From Companilactobacillus musae (lineage in GTDB: Bacteria; Bacillota; Bacilli; Lactobacillales; Lactobacillaceae), in NCBI RefSeq assembly GCF_003967595.1, contig NZ_BIFW01000002.1:248001-312000 (forward strand): 64,000 bases of DNA, in the 5' to 3' direction. Both the position numbers and the translations under genes were made by a program. Positions 49,779 to 58,134 of the stretch are shown one piece after another; positions within the stretch are counted from its first letter, which is position 1; each line of letters begins with the position of its first letter. The notes under the pieces were generated by a model that ran no database searches, was not told where the DNA came from, and saw only the letters and a program-made list of their open reading frames with translations.

Positions 49779-50079
49779 GGCGTTTTCCTCAAGTGAAAAT
49801 AAATCATTCTTTCTAATTTATTCACCTAACGGTTAATTCAAATATACAATATTTTTAGAAAAATAGTAGAAAAATGATTTAAAAATATAAAAAAATTTAA
49901 GCGCTTACTTACCCGACATGACCGCAATCTCAACTGATTGACCTTTTGGTATACATTATGGAAAGTTAAGCAACTCGAAATATTTTACCATAAAAAAACT
50001 AGCTATGATATAGAAATATTTTTAAGGTATGAATCTAATAAAAAACAGTCATTATTCAAATTTAATTGACATAAATTTT

Positions 50080-50640
50080 CTACCCTTTCCTATCAACTTC
50101 TAGAGTTGAAAGTAATAGCTTATCCGCCAAATTTGCTAACTTATTGGTATCGAAATTTTCCTGTCGCAATGATATGTGTAATACCCCCACCATACCCCAA
50201 CAACAATAATTAAGAATATATTCTGCATCCTCTGGATGAATAAAAGGAATAACTCGTTTACCATTATTAACCGTTAGTTCAATCAACTTTGCCATCAGTT
50301 TTGAATCGGGATTACGGCATAATATGCCCAACATCTTTTGATTCTCATTAATATATTGCATTACCACTTTAAAAAAAGCCACTCCTATTACTTCCTTGTC
50401 ATCAGGTATCTCAAACTCAGATAATATTTGCGAGAAGTGTTCCATGATATAATCTTCAGTCCTGTGTAGTAAATCATAGATATCCGTATAGTGAAGATAA
50501 AAAGTTCGGCGATTAATATCTGCTCGATCCGTAATTTCTTTAATAGTTATTGTTGTAATAGGCTTTTTTGACATTAAATCTATAAAGTTTTCCCGTATTA
50601 ACCTCTGAGTTCTTCTTGTTCGACGATCATTTTCGTTCAT
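50080..50640 (-). CDS. TetR/AcrR family regulator
   Basis: Start at ATG 50640 (MNENDRRTRR) behind TGAGGCTAA. The 186-residue protein has the TetR DNA-binding region (IRENFIDLMSKKPITTITIK, EITDRADINRRTFYLHYTDI, YDLLHRTEDYIM) and a C-terminal TetR_C_8-like domain. It is divergent from the FtsX/ATPase pair, and a 42-bp dyad lies upstream of it at 50662-50703. It is probably the repressor of that transporter. Confidence 0.9.
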   Translation of the reverse strand: MNENDRRTRRTQRLIRENFIDLMSKKPITTITIKEITDRADINRRTFYLHYTDIYDLLHRTEDYIMEHFSQILSEFEIPDDKEVIGVAFFKVVMQYINENQKMLGILCRNPDSKLMAKLIELTVNNGKRVIPFIHPEDAEYILNYCCWGMVGVLHISLRQENFDTNKLANLADKLLLSTLEVDRKG

Positions 50641-50661
50641 AATTAGCCTCATTTCACAGCA

Positions 50662-50703
50662 CAGTTTCATATGATGTGTGTATTAAAACACAAAATGAAA
50701 CTG
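50662..50703. promoter_or_regulatory. candidate TetR operator, 42-bp dyad
   Basis: CAGTTTCAT (50662-50670) and ATGAAACTG (50695-50703) are perfect nine-base arms. Inside them TGTGT (50675-50679) pairs with ACACA (50688-50692). The dyad lies between the divergent tetR and ABC genes. Confidence 0.6.
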
Positions 50704-50764
50704 ACTGTTTATTGTTCTAAGATGATTTTCTCCTTAATATTAACAGCATCAAGGAGGTATCAAC

Positions 50765-51832
50765 ATGTATTTAACTTTAAAAGAATTAAGACATGACAAA
50801 TTAAAATTCACAGCACTGGGACTAATTATTTTTTTAATTGTTTTCTTAGTGTTATTCATCACCGGTTTAGCCAATGGATTGGCCAACGACAGCGGTTCAG
50901 CAATCAAGGAATCTTCAGCTCAAACTTTTGTTTTAGAAAAGAACTCGCAAGCTCGACTAAACCGATCAACCTTAAATAACCAAGATTGGAAAAAGTTTTC
51001 TAACAAATATCATCACAACGCTGCTAAATTAAGCGTCAATCAGATGACAATTCAAAAGGCTTCACAAAAGAATAAAAAAACTGATATCACTTACTATACA
51101 ATCAACGCAGATAGTTTTTTAAATCCTAAAATCACCGATGGACAGAAACTTACCAACAAAAATAACAATCAAGTAATTGTCAGTTCCAAGTTAAAAGCTG
51201 AAGGCTATAAATTAGGAGATAAGTTCAAAGACTCTACTAGTAATCAGGCCTTTACTATCAGTGGCTTCACCAAGAATCAGGCTTACTCACATACTCCAGT
51301 AATCTTTTTGAATCAAAAACAAACTCACAGAATTTTACCGCAAGTAAATAGTTTCAATACTATCGCTTTGAAAGCAAAAAACATCAAAAATTCCAACTAT
51401 CAAGTGGCAAATAAAAAGTCTGTTATCAACGCTATTCCCGGATATTCAGCTGAACAGGGTTCTCTATATTTAATGATTGGTTTTCTTTATATTATCTCCC
51501 TCTTTGTCTTAGCAGTATTCTTTTACATTATTAATCTACAAAAGCTCAGTGATTTTGGAACTTTGAAAGCTTTAGGAACAAGTACAGCTTATCTTGTTAA
51601 GCACGTTTTATCAGAAATGAGTTTACTTTCAATTAGTTCTATCGTAATTTCTTCAGTAATTACTTACCTAATTAAGTTAAAAATGCCTGCTACAATGCCA
51701 TTTGATCTCAGTCCAACGATTATTTTAGGAACAGGTATTTTATTCTTAGCAATCACATTGATCAGTGCAATTTTATCACTTATTAAAGTTATTAAAGTCG
51801 ATCCTATTACAGCCATTGGAGGTAACAACTAA
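50765..51832 (+). CDS. FtsX-type ABC transporter permease (DevC-like)
   Basis: The 355-residue protein has one N-terminal helix (FTALGLIIFLIVFLVLFITG), an extracellular MacB_PCD-like domain of about 190 residues, and three C-terminal helices. The last part has FtsX motifs such as DFGTLKALGTSTAYLVKHVL. GGAGG precedes the ATG. Its stop codon overlaps the ATPase start by one base. The single-permease design resembles DevC/HrtB-type exporters; HrtB exports heme. The divergent TetR could be an HrtR-like sensor, but the sequence does not settle this. Confidence 0.88.
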   Translation: MYLTLKELRHDKLKFTALGLIIFLIVFLVLFITGLANGLANDSGSAIKESSAQTFVLEKNSQARLNRSTLNNQDWKKFSNKYHHNAAKLSVNQMTIQKASQKNKKTDITYYTINADSFLNPKITDGQKLTNKNNNQVIVSSKLKAEGYKLGDKFKDSTSNQAFTISGFTKNQAYSHTPVIFLNQKQTHRILPQVNSFNTIALKAKNIKNSNYQVANKKSVINAIPGYSAEQGSLYLMIGFLYIISLFVLAVFFYIINLQKLSDFGTLKALGTSTAYLVKHVLSEMSLLSISSIVISSVITYLIKLKMPATMPFDLSPTIILGTGILFLAITLISAILSLIKVIKVDPITAIGGNN

Positions 51833-52500
51833 TGAATAACGTCTTAGAACTAAAAAATATTATTAAAAATTATCCTGATGGTCAACAAGTTAATGAAGTC
51901 TTAAAGGATATCTCGTTTCATGTTCAATCTGGAGAATTTGCGGCAATTGTTGGACCCAGTGGTGCTGGTAAAAGTACTTTATTAACAATAATGGGAGCAC
52001 TTTTAAGTCCCAGCTCTGGCCAAGTTTTGTTAAATAACGAAGACATCAGTCATCTATCGAAAAAACAACAAACTTCCATTCGACTTAATAATATCGGGTT
52101 CATTTTTCAAAATTCCGATTTAATACCATATCTAAAAATCTCTGAACAATTACAATTCATCCAAAAGATTTCTTCTAAACCAGCTATCGATGCTAAAGAA
52201 ATTCTTGTTAAGTTAGGCTTAGAACAACGCTTAAGCAGTTATCCTCGAGTTCTTTCTGGCGGTGAAAAACAACGTGTTGCCATCGCCCGCGCCTTGGTCA
52301 ACCAACCAGAATTGATTCTTGCCGATGAACCAACCGCTAGCTTAGATTCCAAAAGAGGTCGTGAAGTTGTTCAAATTATTCAACAAACCGTCCACGAGGA
52401 AAACAAAGCTGCTGTAATGGTAACTCATGATGAAAGAGTTTTGGATCTTGTAGATTCCGTTTGGCAAATCGAAGATGGTAAATTAAAAAAAGTGAGATAA
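51832..52500 (+). CDS. ABC transporter ATPase (LolD/HrtA-like)
   Basis: The 222-residue ATPase has Walker [10 protein letters not shown] near residue 44, signature [15 protein letters not shown], Walker [13 protein letters not shown] and MVTHDE. A GGAGGT site lies inside the upstream permease gene. It is the partner ATPase of the FtsX-type permease, and both are probably controlled by the divergent TetR. A terminator follows at the stop codon. Confidence 0.93.
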   Translation: MNNVLELKNIIKNYPDGQQVNEVLKDISFHVQSGEFAAIVGPSGAGKSTLLTIMGALLSPSSGQVLLNNEDISHLSKKQQTSIRLNNIGFIFQNSDLIPYLKISEQLQFIQKISSKPAIDAKEILVKLGLEQRLSSYPRVLSGGEKQRVAIARALVNQPELILADEPTASLDSKRGREVVQIIQQTVHEENKAAVMVTHDERVLDLVDSVWQIEDGKLKKVR

Positions 52501-52517
52501 TAATCTCACTTTTTTTA
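52491..52517. terminator. terminator after ATPase gene
   Basis: AGTGAGAT (52491-52498) and ATCTCACT (52503-52510) with AATA loop, flanked by A-run and T-run. It sits between convergent genes. Confidence 0.85.
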
Positions 52518-52520
52518 TTG

Positions 52521-52910
52521 TTATTTTTTATCCTTTCGTTTCCGTATCTGTGTATTTAAACGTTTCATATCAGCAAGCTGTGACACATATAGTCCAACCC
52601 AAACTGCAATATATATTAATAAGAACCCTAGCAAACCAGCTAGTAAATGCATCGACCACCAACCATTATATATAGTCATTATCATTACTAATCCCGCTGT
52701 AATAATGAAATGTATTAAAACTTCTAATAGCATATTCCATTCAATCTCAAATATCATTGATATCCAGCCGATACCAATACTCATGATCCAAATACTAATA
52801 ATATTCCGAGAGGTAACTATCGATGATCCTACTACCGTTAAAACTGCTAAATATGTCAACGATCCAATTAATAGTCCTATCACAGCATACTTAAAAAGTT
52901 TTCTTATCAT
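52521..52910 (-). CDS. DUF3021 family membrane protein
   Basis: The 129-residue protein has four membrane helices (YAVIGLLIGSLTYLAVLTVV, IWIMSIGIGWISMIFEI, LIHFIITAGLVMIMTIY, LAGLLGFLLIYIAVWVGLYV) and a basic C-terminal tail. DUF3021 proteins are nearly always encoded beside LytTR regulators, as here, three bases after the LytTR stop. In similar two-gene LytTR systems of streptococci the membrane partner restrains the regulator, and that role is inferred here. Confidence 0.85.
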   Translation of the reverse strand: MIRKLFKYAVIGLLIGSLTYLAVLTVVGSSIVTSRNIISIWIMSIGIGWISMIFEIEWNMLLEVLIHFIITAGLVMIMTIYNGWWSMHLLAGLLGFLLIYIAVWVGLYVSQLADMKRLNTQIRKRKDKK

Positions 52911-52913
52911 TTT

Positions 52914-53372
52914 TCACATCCCCAGACTTTTCTTTAATTCAATTAGATACTTTCGACTAACGGTTAATTTTAAATTTTTATCTAAAAAGGCCATCATGTT
53001 ACCTGAAAAGGATGCTTCCAGTGAATTCAAATGATTCAAGTTAATAATCGTATTTTTAGAAATCTGAATAAAGTCATTATTAGACAATCGTTGTAGCATA
53101 CTTTTCAATTTGCCACGCAATCGATAATCTTCTTCAAACGTATAAACAGTTAACTCATTTTCATAAACTTCAATAGCAATAATTTTATCAGCTGGAATCA
53201 TCATTACTTTTTCATTCACCGTCAAAGGAATTACATCAAGGTGACTATCTATATTTTCAAGTAGAGTAACTATTTTTTGCACATCAGGTGATAAACTCTT
53301 AGATTCAATTGATATTTCTATTTTATCTTCAGGCAGTTCTTTGTTTTGATGATAATTAATCCCTATTTTCAT
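52914..53372 (-). CDS. LytTR family DNA-binding regulator
   Basis: The 152-residue protein has a C-terminal LytTR domain (IPADKIIAIEVYENELTVYT, DYRLRGKLKSMLQRLSNNDF, QISKNTIINLNHLNSLEASF, TVSRKYLIELKKSLGM) and a 55-residue N-terminal segment without a receiver domain. It is therefore the short membrane-partnered type, not a two-component response regulator. AGAGGAT precedes the ATG. It is followed by DUF3021 and preceded by an ABC-2 exporter. It probably controls this operon. Confidence 0.9.
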   Translation of the reverse strand: MKIGINYHQNKELPEDKIEISIESKSLSPDVQKIVTLLENIDSHLDVIPLTVNEKVMMIPADKIIAIEVYENELTVYTFEEDYRLRGKLKSMLQRLSNNDFIQISKNTIINLNHLNSLEASFSGNMMAFLDKNLKLTVSRKYLIELKKSLGM

Positions 53373-53382
53373 AATCTATCCT

Positions 53383-54240
53383 CTAAATTTTACTTACAAC
53401 CATGTTTTTATTACTTCTGTATAAAATAATACCTAATACAGAAAGAATTATTAATGATAATAATAAAATCTTCATATCATTAGTAGAATTACCACTAATA
53501 ATTAAGCCCATCTTTTGTTTGAAATTTGCTACCATTTTTTGAGGAACGCCGTTAAATACTTTTGTTAATTGATCATTCACCATTACTTTTCTAAATAATG
53601 CTGCATTATACGGGACGGGTGTTATTTTCATTAAATCTTTGGCAAAGTTTGGTAAGTTTCCAATCGGTATATATACTCCTGCAAAAAAACCTGAGGCTGT
53701 ACCAAGAATGGTATTAATATGTCCTACAGTATTAACGTTCTTAACGAATGATAATAAAACCATATTAAAAATAGACCATATTAAACTACTAAAAACCATA
53801 ATTAAAAATACTGGTAAAATAATCGTTCCATCTAATTCTAATCCATCGGCTAACATAAAATAACTTTGCATTACGATATACATAGCAATCTGCATTATCA
53901 ATCCTATCAACCAGGCACTAAATAAATAAGCCAAATGTATTTTAGTATAGGATTGGTCAGTCAGAATCAAATCTGCTAAACGACTATTTTCTCTATCCTC
54001 TACCATCATACTTAATGCACTACCAGTTGTAATAATAGCAGTAACCGCTAAAGTACCACCCATCAACCACAGGTCAAGTAATTTCACAGTTCCATTAAAT
54101 GAATTCCACGTTTGTATCATCATTTTTCTCAGAAAAATCAAATACAGAACAAATGAGATTAAAGCTCCCAACAAAGAAAAGAACACTCTCGTTTTACTAC
54201 TAAAAAATAATCTTAAATTACGTAAAAGCAATCCATTCAT
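53383..54240 (-). CDS. ABC-2 type transporter permease
   Basis: The 285-residue permease has six hydrophobic segments (FSLLGALISFVLYLIFL through MKILLLSLIILSVLGIILYR). The ABC-2 arrangement includes MMVEDRENSRLADLILTDQS as the cytoplasmic loop and ASGFFAGVYIPIGNLPNFAK before the last helices. It lies two bases after its ATPase and ten bases before the LytTR gene. The pair probably exports a lipid, peptide or drug. Confidence 0.88.
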   Translation of the reverse strand: MNGLLLRNLRLFFSSKTRVFFSLLGALISFVLYLIFLRKMMIQTWNSFNGTVKLLDLWLMGGTLAVTAIITTGSALSMMVEDRENSRLADLILTDQSYTKIHLAYLFSAWLIGLIMQIAMYIVMQSYFMLADGLELDGTIILPVFLIMVFSSLIWSIFNMVLLSFVKNVNTVGHINTILGTASGFFAGVYIPIGNLPNFAKDLMKITPVPYNAALFRKVMVNDQLTKVFNGVPQKMVANFKQKMGLIISGNSTNDMKILLLSLIILSVLGIILYRSNKNMVVSKI

Positions 54241-54242
54241 AT

Positions 54243-55121
54243 TTATTCCACCTTTTCCCCTGTTATATTCACAAAAATATCATCCATATTGCCTTGACGA
54301 TATTCAAAACCAGAAATATTATTTTTTATTTTATTTAGCAATACAATTGCATTTATTTCATCGATAGGAATAATTATTTGATTTTCCTGTATCTTGTAAG
54401 AAATGTCTACTAAAAATTTTAATACTCCTTGAACATCATCAGTAGTCACATTCAAAATGTTTTGTGCAAAATCTTTTTTCAGATTATCAACAGTGTTGGC
54501 TGAAATAATTTTTCCGTGATTAATTACATAAACAAAATCAGCATACTCAGCCTCTTCAAGATAATGGGTTGTCAAAACAATTGTCAACTTAGTATCTTTT
54601 CTCAAATCATTTAAAATTTTCCATATTAAATTACGCGTTTGAATATCCAATCCTGTAGTAGGTTCATCTAAAAATAAAATCTGAGGTTGATGTATTAAAG
54701 CACGTGCAATATCTACACGCCTCTTTTGTCCACCCGACAGATATTTATATTTTTGATTACATATTTTTTCAAGATGAAATTTGTCTATCCAATAATTTAA
54801 ACTATTCGACTTTTTCTTATACATTCTTTGTCGACTTAACAAATTTTGTTTGACTGTTAATTCTTGATCCAAAACACTATTTTGAAAAACCACTCCTATC
54901 TTTTGATGATATTCCGTATCATTAGGTTTTAATCCCTGCAAATCAACTATTCCTGTCGTCGATTTTATTATTCCTGTCAACATATTTATTGTGGTAGATT
55001 TTCCTGCTCCATTGGGACCTAAAAAAGCTATCAATTGCCCTTGATAAATTTTCAAATTTATATCGTCAACAATTACTTTTTGATTTATTTTTTTAGTAAG
55101 ATGCTCAACTTTCAATAACAT
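54243..55121 (-). CDS. ABC transporter ATPase (DrrA/CcmA-like)
   Basis: The 292-residue ATPase has Walker A GPNGAGKST near residue 33, signature LSGGQKRRVDIARAL, Walker B ILFLDEPTTGLD and TTHYLEEAEYAD. An additional C-terminal DUF4162-like segment is typical of drug-export ATPases. AAGGAGA precedes the ATG. It is the first gene of a four-gene operon: ATPase, permease, LytTR, DUF3021. Confidence 0.93.
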   Translation of the reverse strand: MLLKVEHLTKKINQKVIVDDINLKIYQGQLIAFLGPNGAGKSTTINMLTGIIKSTTGIVDLQGLKPNDTEYHQKIGVVFQNSVLDQELTVKQNLLSRQRMYKKKSNSLNYWIDKFHLEKICNQKYKYLSGGQKRRVDIARALIHQPQILFLDEPTTGLDIQTRNLIWKILNDLRKDTKLTIVLTTHYLEEAEYADFVYVINHGKIISANTVDNLKKDFAQNILNVTTDDVQGVLKFLVDISYKIQENQIIIPIDEINAIVLLNKIKNNISGFEYRQGNMDDIFVNITGEKVE

Positions 55122-55223
55122 ATAATTTATCTCCTTAATTTATAGACCAAATTATATGAGAATTCTCTAAATAAATATCATGCTTTTGGATAAGTGGTAG
55201 ATATTCACTATTAAAATGTAAAA

Positions 55224-55283
55224 ATCAAACAGTAAAAAAGGGCACAATTCAATTATTGAATTATGTCCTTTTTACTGTTTGAT
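55224..55283 (-). terminator. very long hairpin terminator
   Basis: A 60-base inverted repeat with outer arms ATCAAACAGTAAAAA and TTTTTACTGTTTGAT and inner CAATTCAAT/TTGAATTAT. On the minus strand it lies after the SDR-like gene; the stem is longer than most terminators. Confidence 0.7.
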
Positions 55284-55370
55284 CACCATCTATAATTCTT
55301 CAGGTATGCCTCATACTGTTCACTACTGAATGATAGTAACTAAGTTATACTTTATATCAATTTATTAATT

Positions 55371-55967
55371 TTATAGTTTATCAATATCTTCAACACCCAA
55401 TGTAACGTTTTCCTTAGCATTTTCAGCTGCATCCAAACCTGCTAAAGCTACCATATCTACTGGTAAACTTCTATGTGCTTCAGTACTATCGACTTTATCA
55501 TCGGCAGATACCATCGTAGCCGGTCTTAAAATAACGGTTCTGAATTTACGTTTATTTAAATTCTCTTCCGCATCACGTTTTGTTTGAATATATCTCTTGT
55601 TAGCTCCAGGAATATCGTCTGCTGAAATATAAACAAATACGGGAACATTATTTTCTTCAGCTGCATCGGCAATATTCAATGCACTTTGGTAGTTAACTTT
55701 TTCAAAAGTTAGGTTTTCGTTAGGTTGTTCCCGATATTCACCAACTGTATCAATGACTATATCTGCATCCTTTAAGTACTGTGTCCAAAAGCCCTTTGAC
55801 AAAGCATTCCCTATTTTCCAATCAACTTTCTTGATCCAAGGATCATTGCCCAAAGGTTCGCCAGTTCTAGAAACACTAGTTACCTCTGCTCCATCCTCAA
55901 GAAATTGTTGAGCAAATTCTCCTCCAACAAATCCGTTAGCACCAAAAATTACTACTTTTTTTACCAT
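55371..55967 (-). CDS. NAD(P)-binding atypical SDR protein
   Basis: The 198-residue protein has the Rossmann motif VIFGANGFVGGEFAQQFLED near the N-terminus. ADIVIDTVGEYREQP and the VFVYISADDIPGANKRYIQT segment follow, with the YxxxK-like YIQTKRDAEENL that is common in atypical SDRs acting as nucleotide-sugar or quinone oxidoreductase-like proteins (NmrA/YwnB-like). It is shorter than classical SDRs. The substrate is unknown. It stands alone, with GAAGGGAAGAG before the ATG. Confidence 0.85.
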   Translation of the reverse strand: MVKKVVIFGANGFVGGEFAQQFLEDGAEVTSVSRTGEPLGNDPWIKKVDWKIGNALSKGFWTQYLKDADIVIDTVGEYREQPNENLTFEKVNYQSALNIADAAEENNVPVFVYISADDIPGANKRYIQTKRDAEENLNKRKFRTVILRPATMVSADDKVDSTEAHRSLPVDMVALAGLDAAENAKENVTLGVEDIDKL

Positions 55968-56045
55968 TTCTAACTCTTCCCTTCCAGTTAAAGTCAGGTT
56001 GTTTTGAAACCGTTACCTTTATAATAGCTCAATGAGTTCAAAAAA

Positions 56046-56085
56046 AATAAGATTATGCGTAATTTGCATAATCTTATTAATTATT
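56046..56085 (-). terminator. terminator after EamA gene
   Basis: AATAAGATTATGC (56046-56058) and GCATAATCTTATT (56066-56078), perfect arms with A-run upstream (T-run on the minus strand). Confidence 0.8.
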
Positions 56086-56086
56086 T

Positions 56087-57196
56087 TTAATCTTCAGAAG
56101 GTAATTCGTGGCTTTCACGTTTAGCTTCTAATGAATCACGAACTGCTTCTTCAGTAGCCTTACGACGTTTAGCAAGTTCACTGTTTTCAATTTTATCTTT
56201 AACAACCTCTAATTCATCAACTTCTTGATGAGCCTCAGGGTTATTACGTCTAAAGATAGCCATAACACCGTATGCAATTTTCTCGCCCATAAGTGTAACT
56301 AATGAACCTAACAAGATAACTACAATACCAACAATAGTATTAGCAGTCATAGCTTCGCCAAGGATCAATAACGATAAAACTGGAGCCAAGGCTGGCTTAA
56401 CTAGGAATATAAGTGATGCTTGTAAGATGCCGACTTTTTCCATTGATAAGAAATAAAGTCCAAAAGCAACACCAGTTACCAAGACAGAAATATACAAGAT
56501 CAATGGTAATGTTTGTAGAGAAATACCTTTGAAGAAAGGAATATTAGCAAATTCAGAGTAATTGCTTGGAATAGCTCTTGCAACGGCTGGTAGATGACTG
56601 ATTCCCATGAGGATACCCAATTCACCTGATCCAAATAAAAAGGCCAGACAAGTCATTGAAAGACCATTTAAGCCAATCTTGCCACCATTAACACGTGACA
56701 TAACTCCATAAATACCAAAGATAATAGATGATAATAAACCTAACATAATACCCATTGCACCAGATAAGTGGAATGGATTAATAATAATCAGTAATCCAAC
56801 TAATGTCAGAACTAATGCTAAAACATTAGTTCTGGATAATTTTTCTTTTAGGAATACAAATCCAATAATCAATCCGAAAATTGGATTAGCACTCAACATA
56901 ATTGCAATGACTGATGCTTTTGTCATTCCAATTGAGAGTTGATACAAAGTCATACTTAATACAACAATGACGAATCCTGTTAAAGCGATACGACCCCAAC
57001 CCGATTTAGAAATTTTTACATGGTTCTTTTTTAGGTAAAGAATAGTAAATGGTAATAATGCCAGTCCACCAATTAAGAATCTAACGAAATTCAACTCGAT
57101 TGGATTAAACTGTCCACCAGCAATCTTCAACGCAATTTCCATTGAGCTGAATAGAAATGTTGGTATCAAAATGTATAGAAAACCCTTTAAATTCAA
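56087..57196 (-). CDS. EamA/DMT family transporter with charged C-terminal tail
   Basis: The 369-residue protein has ten membrane helices in two EamA repeats. The first repeat has NPIFGLIIGFVFLKEKLSRT and the second LIFLVKPALAPVLSLLILGE. The frame begins at TTG 57196; GGGGATG is about 12 bases upstream and no in-frame ATG is near. After the last helix comes an unusual hydrophilic tail of about 55 residues (EAHQEVDELEVVKDKIENSE, LAKRRKATEEAVRDSLEAKR), predicted helical and highly charged. Drug/metabolite transporters normally end soon after helix 10. The substrate is unknown. Confidence 0.85.
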   Translation of the reverse strand: MNLKGFLYILIPTFLFSSMEIALKIAGGQFNPIELNFVRFLIGGLALLPFTILYLKKNHVKISKSGWGRIALTGFVIVVLSMTLYQLSIGMTKASVIAIMLSANPIFGLIIGFVFLKEKLSRTNVLALVLTLVGLLIIINPFHLSGAMGIMLGLLSSIIFGIYGVMSRVNGGKIGLNGLSMTCLAFLFGSGELGILMGISHLPAVARAIPSNYSEFANIPFFKGISLQTLPLILYISVLVTGVAFGLYFLSMEKVGILQASLIFLVKPALAPVLSLLILGEAMTANTIVGIVVILLGSLVTLMGEKIAYGVMAIFRRNNPEAHQEVDELEVVKDKIENSELAKRRKATEEAVRDSLEAKRESHELPSED

Positions 57197-57290
57197 AACT
57201 TAATTTCATCCCCATTTTTGTAAGTCAATAAGCTTAGTGTACTCCTCATTTTGGGGTCTCAAAAAATGAAAATGTTTTCAAGTCCAAAAA

Positions 57291-57330
57291 AGTTCTCAGC
57301 ACACTATCAAAATAATGCTGAGAACTAATT
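57291..57330 (-). terminator. terminator after flavodoxin-fold gene
   Basis: AGTTCTCAGCA (57291-57301) and TGCTGAGAACT (57316-57326), followed on the minus strand by TTTTTTGG. Confidence 0.85.
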
Positions 57331-57344
57331 AATTGTTTCATATA

Positions 57345-57926
57345 TTATTTATTATTATATAATTCCGGAATGTTATCCAAGAACTCTTCACGAGCTTCAT
57401 CACTAGTCTTATTAACCTGACCAAAATGAATCCAATTAACATTTTTAGCTTCAATTCCCAAATCTACCAAAGTACGATTAATAAAGACATTTTCGATTGG
57501 ATCACCACAATCCTTCTCTAAATATTCCTTCGTAACAGTTGAGGTAGTTATAACAGTGACTTTTTTAATATAAGTCAATAATCCCTTCCAGCCGTTATCT
57601 TCATTATAAGCAAAACCATTTAACATCGTCTTATCTAAAAAGCCCTTCAACATGGCTGGCAAGTTTTGCCACCAAATTGGAAAAATGAACACTAATTCAT
57701 CGGAAGCAGCAATTTTACGCTGATAACGTTTGACTAATTCATCATCGGTTTCCCCTTGGCTATATTTTGCCAAATCTTTTTCGGAAAGGATTGGATTGAA
57801 GTTGTCCGAATAAGGATCGATTATTTCAAACTCTTCATCATTCTTCGAAAAAGAATTCGACAATCTATTTAAAATCTCATGGTTAAAACTTCCTACATAA
57901 GGATGAGTATAAATAATTGTTTTCAT
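57345..57926 (-). CDS. NAD(P)H-dependent flavin oxidoreductase (quinone reductase-like)
   Basis: The 193-residue flavodoxin-fold protein has TIIYTHPYVGSFNHEILNRL at the N-terminus (FMN phosphate loop) and FIFPIWWQNLPAMLKGFLDK, the signature of the MdaB/KefF/DT-diaphorase group. It reduces quinones or nitro compounds with two electrons, which limits oxidative damage. The start ATG follows GAGGAG. It forms a single-gene unit. Confidence 0.9.
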   Translation of the reverse strand: MKTIIYTHPYVGSFNHEILNRLSNSFSKNDEEFEIIDPYSDNFNPILSEKDLAKYSQGETDDELVKRYQRKIAASDELVFIFPIWWQNLPAMLKGFLDKTMLNGFAYNEDNGWKGLLTYIKKVTVITTSTVTKEYLEKDCGDPIENVFINRTLVDLGIEAKNVNWIHFGQVNKTSDEAREEFLDNIPELYNNK

Positions 57927-58088
57927 AATATAAAATCTCCTCGTTACTTCTTCATATTCAGATTATATTATGTTTTTGAGGATTTCCAGACCCAAAAATC
58001 AGTGATATTTATATCCAATTTTGAACCAAGCTATAAAGCCCCAAGGGTTGCTACATAAGTCATAGGCTTGATTTTTCTTGAGAAAAAA

Positions 58089-58132
58089 ATATACATAAAT
58101 TATATTATTTCAATAATTTATGTATATAGTAT
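58089..58132 (-). terminator. terminator after YitT-like gene
   Basis: ATATACATAAATTAT (58089-58103) and ATAATTTATGTATAT (58113-58127), perfect 15-bp arms just downstream of the gene on the minus strand. Confidence 0.7.
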
Positions 58133-58134
58133 TT

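Noticed and set aside
49896-49909. TTTAAGCGCTTACT as a catabolite-response site for the APC permease
   Set aside because: Two mismatches to consensus at fixed positions; kept only as a remark in the region description.
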